Below, one piece after another: positions 42,364 to 49,676 of a stretch of 64,000 nt of DNA (position 1 is its first letter; each line of letters starts with the position of its first letter). Under the pieces are notes generated by a model, which was not told the origin of the DNA, ran no database searches, and worked only from the letters and a program-made list of their open reading frames with translations. A program made the position numbers and the translations under genes. Origin of the DNA: an uncultured Caulobacterales bacterium (GTDB lineage: Bacteria; Pseudomonadota; Alphaproteobacteria; Caulobacterales; Caulobacteraceae); NCBI GenBank assembly GCA_903884425.1, contig CAISEP010000023.1, forward strand, positions 62,001 through 126,000. The letters run 5' to 3'.

Positions 42364-42500
42364 TGCGTGGTTCGAGACGCGCGTGCCGCGCTCCTCACCA
42401 TGACGCAGGTTGGGGTATTCGAGCCCACCTCCTGATCCGCGTGTGGAACCCACGCGCGTCATCCTGAGGAGGGCCGGAACGGCCCGTCTCGAAGGACGCA
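42364..42500. repeat. Composite inverted repeat (copy F1)
   Basis: A 137-bp full copy between the CitE-like gene and the convergent acyltransferase gene. The left tip is GCGCGTGCCGCGC, the central stem CGCGTG / CACGCG and the right tip GGGCCGGAACGGCCC. It is followed one base later by an almost identical copy. Confidence 0.92.
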
Positions 42501-42501
42501 C

Positions 42502-42638
42502 TGCGTGGTTCGAGACGCGCGTGCCGCGCTCCTCACCATGACGCAGGTTGGGGTATTCGAGCCCACCTCCTGATCCGCGTATAGAGCCCACGCGCGTCAT
42601 CCTGAGGAGGGCCGGAACGGCCCGTCTCGAAGGACGCA
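42502..42638. repeat. Composite inverted repeat (copy F2)
   Basis: A direct duplicate of F1 with a period of 138 bases. I count three differences in 137 positions, all in the central segment (GTGTGGAAC versus GTATAGAGC). This indicates a recent tandem duplication of the entire element, ending shortly before the acyltransferase stop. Confidence 0.92.
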
Positions 42639-42647
42639 GGGCCGCCC

Positions 42648-43562
42648 CTAGTCCAGGCTCGCATAGGCGGCGTTGGACCAGCGCTTGTGCACCCAGAACC
42701 ATTCCAGGGGCCGGGCGCGGACCTGGGCCTCGATGAAGGCATTGACCTTGGCCACGCCCGCCTCCAGGTCCCCGTTGCGGGACCCGGTGTGCTCCAGCAC
42801 GATGGGGGGATGCACGATCACCCGGAAGTGCGCCTTCGGCAGCCGTTCCACCGACATGGGCTGCAGCACCGTGCCGAAGCGCAGGGCCAGGCGGCTGGGG
42901 GCTGCGGCGGTATGGGCGAGATGCCCCATGAAGGGCGCGGCCACGCCGCCATTGAACTTCTGGTCGTTCATCAGGGCGACGGATTCCCCGCGCTTCATGG
43001 CGGCCAGCAGTTCCCGGCTGCCGTCGGAGCCCTTGGGCGCGAACAGCCGCACGCCGTAGCGCGCCCGGGCATCGCGGATCAGCTTGTCCACATAGACATT
43101 GTTCGCCGCCCGATAGGTCATCTGGCAGGTGATCCCGGCATCGACGATGGCGCAGGGCATCACCTCCCAGTTGGAGAAGTGGCCGGAGATGAACACCACC
43201 GGCTGGCCGGACCGGCGGATCTCCTCCAGCCGCTCGGCCCCCACTACCTGCACCCGGCCGCGATGGGGCTGCAGCTCCTCCATGAAGGGCAGTTCAAAGG
43301 TGGAGCGGCCCAGATTGTCCCACTGGGCCCGGGCCAGTGCCTCGCGCTCGGCTTCGGGCATGTCGGGAAAGGCCAGTCGCAGGTTGCGCTGCACCACCCT
43401 GTGCGAGCCGGTCAGGGGCCCCAGCCGCAGGGCCAGCCAGCCGCCGAGCGCCGAGGCCGTCTCGATGTCCATCAGCCGCAGGAGGGCGAACACCACGACA
43501 TAGGCCGCGGCCTCGAGACGCCAGAGGATGTCCTGCGCGAAGGTGGGCCGGGGGGTGGACAT
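42648..43562 (-). CDS. Lipid A biosynthesis late acyltransferase (LpxL/HtrB family)
   Basis: A protein of 304 aa with an N-terminal membrane anchor, the catalytic HX4E motif in SGHFSNWEV, and further family stretches YRAANN, SVALMNDQKFNGG and AAAPSRLALRFG. It transfers a secondary acyl chain from acyl-ACP to lipid A precursors at the inner membrane. Which position and chain length cannot be told. Convergent with the CitE-like gene, with two composite repeats between. Confidence 0.9.
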   Translation of the reverse strand: MSTPRPTFAQDILWRLEAAAYVVVFALLRLMDIETASALGGWLALRLGPLTGSHRVVQRNLRLAFPDMPEAEREALARAQWDNLGRSTFELPFMEELQPHRGRVQVVGAERLEEIRRSGQPVVFISGHFSNWEVMPCAIVDAGITCQMTYRAANNVYVDKLIRDARARYGVRLFAPKGSDGSRELLAAMKRGESVALMNDQKFNGGVAAPFMGHLAHTAAAPSRLALRFGTVLQPMSVERLPKAHFRVIVHPPIVLEHTGSRNGDLEAGVAKVNAFIEAQVRARPLEWFWVHKRWSNAAYASLD

Positions 43563-43626
43563 GGGCGTGGTTTAGGCACCCTTGCCCGCCTATGCAAGAA
43601 CCCGGGCGGCCGGGAACCGGCCGTGG

Positions 43627-44400
43627 TCAGCCGATGGTGGCGCCCCCGTCGATCACCAGGGCCTGGCCGGTCATGAAGGCCGAGGCCTTCGACGCCAGAT
43701 AGACCGCGGCCCCGGCAATCTCGTCCGGCTCGCCGATCCGCCGCAGGGGGGAGCCGGAGGTGGCGCGCTTCAGGGTCTCCGGATTCTCCCAGAGCGCCCG
43801 GGCGAAGTCGGTGCGCACCAGGCCCGGCGCGATGCAGTTCACCCGCACCCCGTGCGGACCCAGTTCCACGGCGAGGTTGCGGGCCAGCTGGAAATCCGCG
43901 GCCTTGGACACGTTGTAGGCCCCGATGACGGGGGAGCCCCGCAGGCCGCCGATGGACGAGACGATGATCACCGAGCCGGACTTGCGCTCCACCATCTGCG
44001 GCACGGCCATCTGGATCAGCCAGTGGTTGGCGATGACGTTGTTGGCCAGGATCTTGGTGAACTGGTCGTCGGAAATCCCCGACATGGGGCCGTAATAGGG
44101 GTTGGAGGCGGCGTTGCAGACCACCGTCGTCACCTGGCCGAAGGCGGCCATGGTGGCGTCGTAGAGCGCCTGCAGCTCGTCCTTGGAGGAGATGTTGGCG
44201 GGCACCGCGATGGCGGTTCCGGCCCCGTGGCGGGCATTGATCTCGGCGGCCACCTCCTCGCAGGGGGCGGCCTTGCGCGACGAGATGACCACCTTCGCCC
44301 CGGCTTCGGCCATGCGCTCGGCAATGGCCTTGCCGATGCCCCGGGAGGAGCCGGTGATGATGGCCACCTGGCCGGTCAGGTCGAAGAGGGTCGAGGTCAT
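43627..44400 (-). CDS. Short-chain dehydrogenase/reductase (SDR)
   Basis: A classical SDR of 257 aa. The nucleotide motif is TGSSRGIGKA, the structural NAAS-like motif is CNAASNPYYG, and the catalytic Ser-Tyr-Lys are in IIVSSIGG and YNVSK. The Arg in SSRKA after strand 2 favours NADP(H). C-terminal ALVIDGG is the usual SDR ending. The substrate is unknown. The ATG at 44400 has GGAGA seven bases upstream. It lies 64 bases upstream of the acyltransferase gene and may be co-transcribed with it. Confidence 0.9.
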   Translation of the reverse strand: MTSTLFDLTGQVAIITGSSRGIGKAIAERMAEAGAKVVISSRKAAPCEEVAAEINARHGAGTAIAVPANISSKDELQALYDATMAAFGQVTTVVCNAASNPYYGPMSGISDDQFTKILANNVIANHWLIQMAVPQMVERKSGSVIIVSSIGGLRGSPVIGAYNVSKAADFQLARNLAVELGPHGVRVNCIAPGLVRTDFARALWENPETLKRATSGSPLRRIGEPDEIAGAAVYLASKASAFMTGQALVIDGGATIG

Positions 44401-44410
44401 GGGTCGTCTC

Positions 44411-44444
44411 CCGGAGAGGCCGGCGTCTCGCGCGCCGTCTCCGG
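44411..44444. terminator. Hairpin between cheR and the SDR gene
   Basis: A perfect 7-bp outer stem (CCGGAGA / TCTCCGG) enclosing a GC-rich interior that can pair partially, located 26 bases beyond the cheR stop on the minus strand and just upstream of the SDR start. No T-run, so termination is uncertain. Confidence 0.35.
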
Positions 44445-44470
44445 TCAATGACCCGTGGGGCGGGGGGTGG

Positions 44471-45322
44471 TCAAGCCTGTGTGCGGGCCGGGACCGGCGT
44501 GGATGCCGATGAGGGTACAGGGGCGACCGTCGGGCTGCGCTGCCAGAGGCCGGGGCTGCCGGCTGGGCGGAAGGCCGCGGACAGGGCGGGCGTCTCCTGC
44601 GCCCCCACCACCAGCACGGCGTCGGGACGGCAGGCGGCTTCGAGGGAGGCCAGCACCCGGGTCTGGGCCTCCGGCGTCAGGCTGCCCAGCACGTTGCGGC
44701 ACAGGACGAGGTCGAAGTTCCCCAGCCCGGTCAGGTCGTCCAGCAGGTTCAACTCCACCCACTGGACCATCTGCCGCAGGTCGGCGCGGATCCGCCAGTT
44801 CTCGTCGATCTTGTCGAAATGGGCCAGCAGCCGCCGGATGGGCAGGCCGCGCTGCACCTCGAAATGGGTGTAGAGGCCGGTGCGGGCCTTCTCCAGGGGG
44901 AACTGGCCGAAGTCCACGGCCACGATCTCCACCGCCGCCGGGGCCGCGAGGTCGGTGGCCAGCATGGCGATGGAATAGGCCTCCTGTCCGGTGGCGCAGC
45001 CCGCGCACAGGACCCGCAGGCGGCCATCCGGCCGGCGGGCGGCCAGTTCCGGCAGCAGCACCTTGCCGATCCGCTCGAACACGGCGCGGTCGCGGAAGAA
45101 GCTCGTTTCCTGCATCAGGGTGGCTTCCACCACCTGCCTCGTCAGGACCGGATCGGGGGTCTGGCGCAGCTTTTCCAGCAGGGCCGGAACGCCGGGCACC
45201 TTTTCCCGCCGGGCGACAGGGCCGAGGCGGGTCTCGATGAAGAAGGCCTTGTCGGCGCGGATCACCACGCCCGCATGCGCCCGGACCAGGGCCGCGACGA
45301 AATCCAGGTCGGCGGGGGTCAT
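44471..45322 (-). CDS. cheR: CheR-type chemoreceptor protein-glutamate methyltransferase
   Basis: A protein of 283 aa. The N-terminal helical domain has VVEATLMQETSFFRD, followed by a SAM-binding Rossmann domain with VLCAGCATGQEAYSIAML, where most CheR proteins have a Glu at the Gln position, then FDLVLCRNVLGSLTPEAQ. It methylates glutamates on methyl-accepting chemotaxis proteins. The ATG overlaps the stop of the cheY gene. No receptors, cheA or cheB are within the window, so this is a satellite cluster. A Ser/Pro-rich tail of about 20 residues is extra. Confidence 0.92.
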   Translation of the reverse strand: MTPADLDFVAALVRAHAGVVIRADKAFFIETRLGPVARREKVPGVPALLEKLRQTPDPVLTRQVVEATLMQETSFFRDRAVFERIGKVLLPELAARRPDGRLRVLCAGCATGQEAYSIAMLATDLAAPAAVEIVAVDFGQFPLEKARTGLYTHFEVQRGLPIRRLLAHFDKIDENWRIRADLRQMVQWVELNLLDDLTGLGNFDLVLCRNVLGSLTPEAQTRVLASLEAACRPDAVLVVGAQETPALSAAFRPAGSPGLWQRSPTVAPVPSSASTPVPARTQA

Positions 45323-45693
45323 ATGAGGCCCACCGCTTCGAACTTCGAGGCGATGATGTCGCCGTCGAAGGGCTTCATGATGTATTCCGCCGCCCCGTGA
45401 TCAATGGCCAGCCGGATGCGTTCGGGCCGGGACTCGGCGGAGCAGAACACCACCACCGGCCGCGCCCCGTCCGGCTCGGCACGAAGTCGACGCAGGAACT
45501 CGATCCCGTCCATCACCGGCATGGACCAGTCCAGCAGGATGGCGTCCGGCATGGCCGCGCGGCAATAGGTGAGGGCCTCGAGCCCGTCTCCGGCCTCGAC
45601 TCCCTCGAACTCCAGCTGCTCGACGATGCGGATCGCGACCTTGCGCATGACGCGGCTGTCATCGACCACCAGGCAGGTCCTCACGCGCTTCAT
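45319..45693 (-). CDS. CheY-like single-domain response regulator
   Basis: A receiver domain of 124 aa with all phosphorylation residues: the acidic pair in VVDDSRV (Asp11, Asp12), the acceptor Asp55 in AILLDWSMPVMDG, a Ser in VFCSAES where CheY usually has Thr or Ser, and Lys107 in YIMKPFD. No output domain. It lies between a kinase-like protein gene (20 bases upstream) and cheR (4-base overlap), suggesting a chemotaxis or motility-linked signalling unit. Which kinase phosphorylates it is unknown. Confidence 0.92.
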   Translation of the reverse strand: MKRVRTCLVVDDSRVMRKVAIRIVEQLEFEGVEAGDGLEALTYCRAAMPDAILLDWSMPVMDGIEFLRRLRAEPDGARPVVVFCSAESRPERIRLAIDHGAAEYIMKPFDGDIIASKFEAVGLI

Positions 45694-45713
45694 CCCCCCT
45701 CGACCATCCCCGC

Positions 45714-46595
45714 TCAGGCCGCCGCCCGGGCAGCGCGCCGGACCGGACGGGACGACACGGTGCGGAGCTGCGGCCGGAACGGCGGATGGACCGCCCGGCC
45801 GGCCAGCAGGACCAGTCGCTGGCTCCGGCCATCGGCCAGGGTCTCCACGGCGATGGAGCCGCCCAGGTCCGCGGCAGCGGCCTCAAGGGCGGTGAATTCT
45901 CCGGCCGTGTCGATGATCATGCTGTCGGTGGTCTCGTCCTCAAGGGCGCGCATCAGGGCGTCGGCCAGGCTGAAGGCGGGCTGGACCCGGACCCCGGCGG
46001 GCAGGTCCACGGACAGGCTGACGGCACTGCCCGCCTGCCGGGCCACCAGGGCCACGGTGACGGCGGGGGCGGTGGCCCGCTCCAGGATGAATTCGGCCAT
46101 CAGCATGGCGGCCCCGCGCCAGTGGTCCAGCTGGTCGGCGCAGGCCTGCACGTTTCCCGCATCCACGGTCAGGGTGAAGTCCCGGGCGGTGCGGGCGGCC
46201 AGCACCCGGGTCAGCAGGGCCAGGCCGCTGAAGGCATTGGCCAGCGGCGCGCTCTCCCGCGGGGTGCGCAGGGTCGCCCGGTGCAGGTCGGTGGTCACGG
46301 TCTCGGCATGGGCCGGGTCCGGATCGGCCAGGGCCTCGGCCAACAGGCGCAGGCTGTGGGAGGTCAGGGGCGCGTCGGCTGCGTGCCGGGCAGCGGTCAG
46401 GCCCGCGGCGGCGCGGGTGGTGGGACGGGTGTCTCCGGCGGTGACCATCCGGTCCAGGGCCTCGGCCAGGGGCGCGACGGCATCCGGGGTCGGGGCGAGG
46501 CTCAGGGTCGCCAGGGCACCGGCGGCGCGGGCATGGGCGAGCGCGGCGTCCAGCGCGACGGTGACCCCGTCCGGTTCGGTATTCGGCTCTCGCAT
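45714..46595 (-). CDS. Unknown protein with a degenerate kinase-ATPase-like region, upstream of cheY
   Basis: A protein of 293 aa (start at ATG 46595; ATG 46604 is too close to the GGAGG). The N-terminal half is helical and Ala/Leu-rich, with NAFSGLALLTRVLAARTARD. The C-terminal half has alternating strands and helices and TALEAAAADLGGSIAVETL, then RLVLLAG. This recalls the last helix and strands of a histidine-kinase ATPase domain (the part before and after the G2 box), but the N-box Asn, the DxGxG and the GxGxG are missing. It could be a phosphotransfer- or ATPase-derived adaptor for the cheY/cheR pair. That is inference; no family is confirmed. Confidence 0.6.
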   Translation of the reverse strand: MREPNTEPDGVTVALDAALAHARAAGALATLSLAPTPDAVAPLAEALDRMVTAGDTRPTTRAAAGLTAARHAADAPLTSHSLRLLAEALADPDPAHAETVTTDLHRATLRTPRESAPLANAFSGLALLTRVLAARTARDFTLTVDAGNVQACADQLDHWRGAAMLMAEFILERATAPAVTVALVARQAGSAVSLSVDLPAGVRVQPAFSLADALMRALEDETTDSMIIDTAGEFTALEAAAADLGGSIAVETLADGRSQRLVLLAGRAVHPPFRPQLRTVSSRPVRRAARAAA

Positions 46596-46698
46596 CTGAC
46601 CCATGCCTCCCGTGAGCGACCAGTATCGCGGCGGTCAGGTTAAGGGTCCGTAGCATTTCAAAGGGTGAACGGGCTTTTAGCCAACATCCCGCCCCGCC

Positions 46699-47436
46699 TC
46701 AGCCATGGGGATGGGACCGGCGGCGGAAGGTGTTCAGCATCTCCACGAACAGCGAGAATCCCATGGCGAAATAGACATAGCCCCTGGGCACGTGGAAGCC
46801 GGTCCCCTCGGCGATCAGGGCCATGCCGATCAAGAGGATGAAGCTCAGCGCCAGCACCTTGGCCGAGGGTCGGCGCTCGATGAACCGGGCCACCGGGGCG
46901 GCGGCGACCATCATCATCAGGGTGGCCACCACCACCGCGCCCACCATCACCGGAATCTGCCCCGACATGCCCACGGCTGTGATCACGCTGTCGAGGGAGA
47001 AGACGATGTTGATCACGCCGATCTCCAGCACCACGGCCCAGAACCGGGCCTGTTGCTGGGGGGCGGAGACCTTGCGCCTTGCGTGTTTCGCGGCGGGTTC
47101 CAGCTCGTCATGGATCTCGGTGGAGGCCTTGTAGAGCAGGAAAAGCCCGCCCCCGGCCAGCACCGCGTCCTTCACGCTGAACGGCCCGTTGGGCAGGGTG
47201 AACAGCACGGTCTCGAGCTTGGTGATCCAGACGATCCCCAGGAGCATCAGCACCCGCAGGCCCATGGCCAGCCACAGGCCGAGCAGCCGCCCCCGGCCCC
47301 GGTCCTTCGGCGGCAGGGTGTCGGCGGCCAGCGCCACGAACACGATGTTGTCTACCCCCAGCACCACCTCGAGGAAGGTCAGGGCCAGGAAGGACACCAG
47401 GGTGTCGAAGGTCATCAGGGACGACAGGTCGGGCAA
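46699..47436 (-). CDS. TerC-family integral membrane protein
   Basis: A protein of 245 aa with about seven membrane helices and the TerC signatures FLEVVLGVDNIVFVALAAD and EIGVINIVFSLDSVITAVGM, each with an Asp in the membrane. TerC-family proteins are linked to tellurite resistance and to manganese export or metal loading at the translocon (family knowledge). The first codon is a TTG at 47436 with GGAG six bases upstream; the ATG at 47415 lacks a ribosome site. It starts 18 bases after the priA stop and closes the suc-priA-terC run. Confidence 0.9.
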   Translation of the reverse strand: MPDLSSLMTFDTLVSFLALTFLEVVLGVDNIVFVALAADTLPPKDRGRGRLLGLWLAMGLRVLMLLGIVWITKLETVLFTLPNGPFSVKDAVLAGGGLFLLYKASTEIHDELEPAAKHARRKVSAPQQQARFWAVVLEIGVINIVFSLDSVITAVGMSGQIPVMVGAVVVATLMMMVAAAPVARFIERRPSAKVLALSFILLIGMALIAEGTGFHVPRGYVYFAMGFSLFVEMLNTFRRRSHPHG

Positions 47437-47454
47437 GGGACACTCCGGCGGGGG

Positions 47455-49617
47455 TCAGAGGAAGCTGTAGGGATCGACGTCGATGGTCAACCGCAGGGCA
47501 CCGGGCACCTTCACCCGGGCCCGCCAGGCGCTCAGGTACCCCTGCAGGTCGATATTGCGGTCGGCCCGGACGAGGAAGCGCTTGCGTCGCCGTCCGCGAA
47601 TCAGGGCCTGGGGGGCATCGGCGGGGCCGTAGACCTCCACTCCCTCGGCATTGGGCGCGGCGGCGGCCAGGGCGCGGACGAAGCTGTCCAGGGCCCCCGC
47701 ATCCTCGCCCGAGGCGATCAGGGCCGCCAGACGGCCGAAGGGAGGCAGGCCGCTCAGGCGCCGCTGGTCCAGCTCCGCCGCAGTGAAGGCGTCCCGGTCC
47801 TGGTCCTTGAGGGCCTGCATGACGGCGTGGTCCGGGGCCCAGGTCTGCACCAGGGCCCGGCCCGGCCGGTCCGCCCGTCCGGCGCGGCCCGTGGCCTGGG
47901 CCAGCAGCTGGAAGGTCCGCTCCGCCGCCCGCAGGTCCCCGCCGCGCAGGCCGAGATCGGCATCCACCACCCCCACCAGGGTCAGGTTGGGGAAGTTGTG
48001 GCCCTTGGCCGCGGCCTGGGTGGCGACCAGTATGTCGATCTCGCCCGCCGCCATCCGGTCCACCAGGGCCCGGGCCTGGTCCGCCTCCGGGGTGGTGTCG
48101 GAGGAGAAGACGGCGATCCGCGCCTCGGGGAACAGGCTTCTCGCCTCCTCCTCCAGCCGCTCCACCCCCGGCCCCACGGGGACCAGGCTGTCCTTCGCGT
48201 TGCAGTGGGGGCAGCGCTCGGGCCTGGGCATGGAAAAGCCCGTCAGGTGGCAGACCAGCCGGTTGGAATAGCGGTGCTCCACCAGCCAGCTGTCCGTGTC
48301 CGGCGCGGTCAGCTTCTCGCCGCAGGCCCGGCACAGCACCAGCGGCGCATAGCCCCGGCGGTTGAGGAACAACAGGGTCTGCTCCCCCCGCTGATAGGTC
48401 TCGGCCATGGCGGTGACCAGGGGGCGGGACAGCCAGCGGCCGGTCTCCGGCGGGTCGGCGCGCAGGTCGATCAGGGTGATGTCCGGCAGGGTGGCGACCC
48501 CGTGCCGTTCCGCCAGGCGCAGCCAGCGATAGCGGCCGCTCTCGGCGTTCCACAGGGTCTCCAGCGAGGGGGTGGCGGAGGCCAGCACCACCAGCGCGCC
48601 TTCGAGCTTGGCGCGGGCCACGGCCATGTCACGGGCCTGATAGATGAAGCCGTCCTCCTGCTTGTAGGAGCCGTCATGCTCCTCGTCGACGACGATGAGG
48701 GCGAGCTTGCGATAGGGCAGGAACAGGGCGGAGCGGGCCCCCACCACGATCCGGCAGTCCCCGGCGGCCACCGCCTCCCACAGCTGGCGGCGGGCGGGGC
48801 CGGCGACGCCGGAATGCCACTCCCCCGGGGCCGCACGGAACCGGCCCTCCACCCGCTTCAGCACCGCCTGGGTCAGGGCGATCTCCGGCAGCAGGATCAG
48901 CACCTGGGCGTCAGGGTCGCGGGCGAGCGCCGCGGCGGCGGCCTCCAGATAGACCTCGGTCTTGCCGGAGCCCGTGACCCCGTCCAGCAGGGCGGCCTGG
49001 AAGCCCTGCCCCACCAGGGATTTCAGTACGTCCGCCGACGCCGACTGGCTGGGATTGAGCAGATGGGCGGGGTTGGCGGAGGGGTCGGGGACGCCGAACG
49101 GCCGGGGGGCGGGCTGCTCCACGACGGACAGGGCGCCGTCGTCCACCAGCCCCTTCACCACGCCGGCAGAGACTCCGGCCCGGCGGGCCAGTTCGGCGGC
49201 GGGCAGGGGCTCGGTCGCGGCGTCGAGGACCGCCCGGCGGGCCGGGGTCATCCGCTGGGGTTCCTGGCCCGAGGCCACGACGCAGCGAATGGGCTTCGGT
49301 CGCGGGTGGCGCAGGCCGCGGAGCGCCATGGCAAGGGCCTCCCCCGGCGGCTGGCAGGCATAGCGGGACGCCCACTGGATGAAGGCCAGCGACCCTTCGG
49401 GCAGGGGCGGGGCGTCCAGGGCCTCGATCAGGGGCTTGAGCGGGCGGTTGTGGCCGGTGGCGTCCTTCACCTCCAGCACCACGCCGCGAATCTGGCGGGG
49501 GCCCAGCGGCGCCACCACCTGGTCCCCCGGCGACAGGGGGGCCCAGCCGTCGGGCACGGCGTAGTCGAAGGCCTCCGGCAGCGGCAGGGGCAGCAGAATC
49601 TGGGCGCGCAGGGGCAT
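47455..49617 (-). CDS. priA: Primosomal protein N' (replication-restart helicase)
   Basis: A protein of 720 aa that reloads the replisome at collapsed forks. The N-terminal DNA-binding domain starts at RAQILLPLPLPEAFDYAVP. The helicase core has Walker A GVTGSGKTEVYL, Walker B with LIVVDEEHDGSYKQEDGF, and LVLASATPSLET. The zinc-binding Cys cluster has LCRACGEKL and ERCPHCNAKDSL. Then VATQAAAKGHNFPNLTLV, QATGRAGRADRPG and the C-terminal domain. It lies 59 bases after sucB. The full length and all motifs are intact. Confidence 0.96.
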   Translation of the reverse strand: MPLRAQILLPLPLPEAFDYAVPDGWAPLSPGDQVVAPLGPRQIRGVVLEVKDATGHNRPLKPLIEALDAPPLPEGSLAFIQWASRYACQPPGEALAMALRGLRHPRPKPIRCVVASGQEPQRMTPARRAVLDAATEPLPAAELARRAGVSAGVVKGLVDDGALSVVEQPAPRPFGVPDPSANPAHLLNPSQSASADVLKSLVGQGFQAALLDGVTGSGKTEVYLEAAAAALARDPDAQVLILLPEIALTQAVLKRVEGRFRAAPGEWHSGVAGPARRQLWEAVAAGDCRIVVGARSALFLPYRKLALIVVDEEHDGSYKQEDGFIYQARDMAVARAKLEGALVVLASATPSLETLWNAESGRYRWLRLAERHGVATLPDITLIDLRADPPETGRWLSRPLVTAMAETYQRGEQTLLFLNRRGYAPLVLCRACGEKLTAPDTDSWLVEHRYSNRLVCHLTGFSMPRPERCPHCNAKDSLVPVGPGVERLEEEARSLFPEARIAVFSSDTTPEADQARALVDRMAAGEIDILVATQAAAKGHNFPNLTLVGVVDADLGLRGGDLRAAERTFQLLAQATGRAGRADRPGRALVQTWAPDHAVMQALKDQDRDAFTAAELDQRRLSGLPPFGRLAALIASGEDAGALDSFVRALAAAAPNAEGVEVYGPADAPQALIRGRRRKRFLVRADRNIDLQGYLSAWRARVKVPGALRLTIDVDPYSFL

Positions 49618-49676
49618 CCGGCGACCTTAGGTCCCGCGGGCGGGAATGCGAAGCGGCTTTGCCGGGTGGCTGCGGA

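Noticed and set aside
39113-42638. CRISPR array
   Set aside because: The repeats are 130-140 bp composite palindromes, at most two in tandem, without unique spacers or cas genes.
46630-46660. CtrA-type binding site (TTAA half-sites)
   Set aside because: Only single TTAA elements were found here and near 54295, 62047 and 63076; the paired TTAA-N7-TTAA arrangement is absent.
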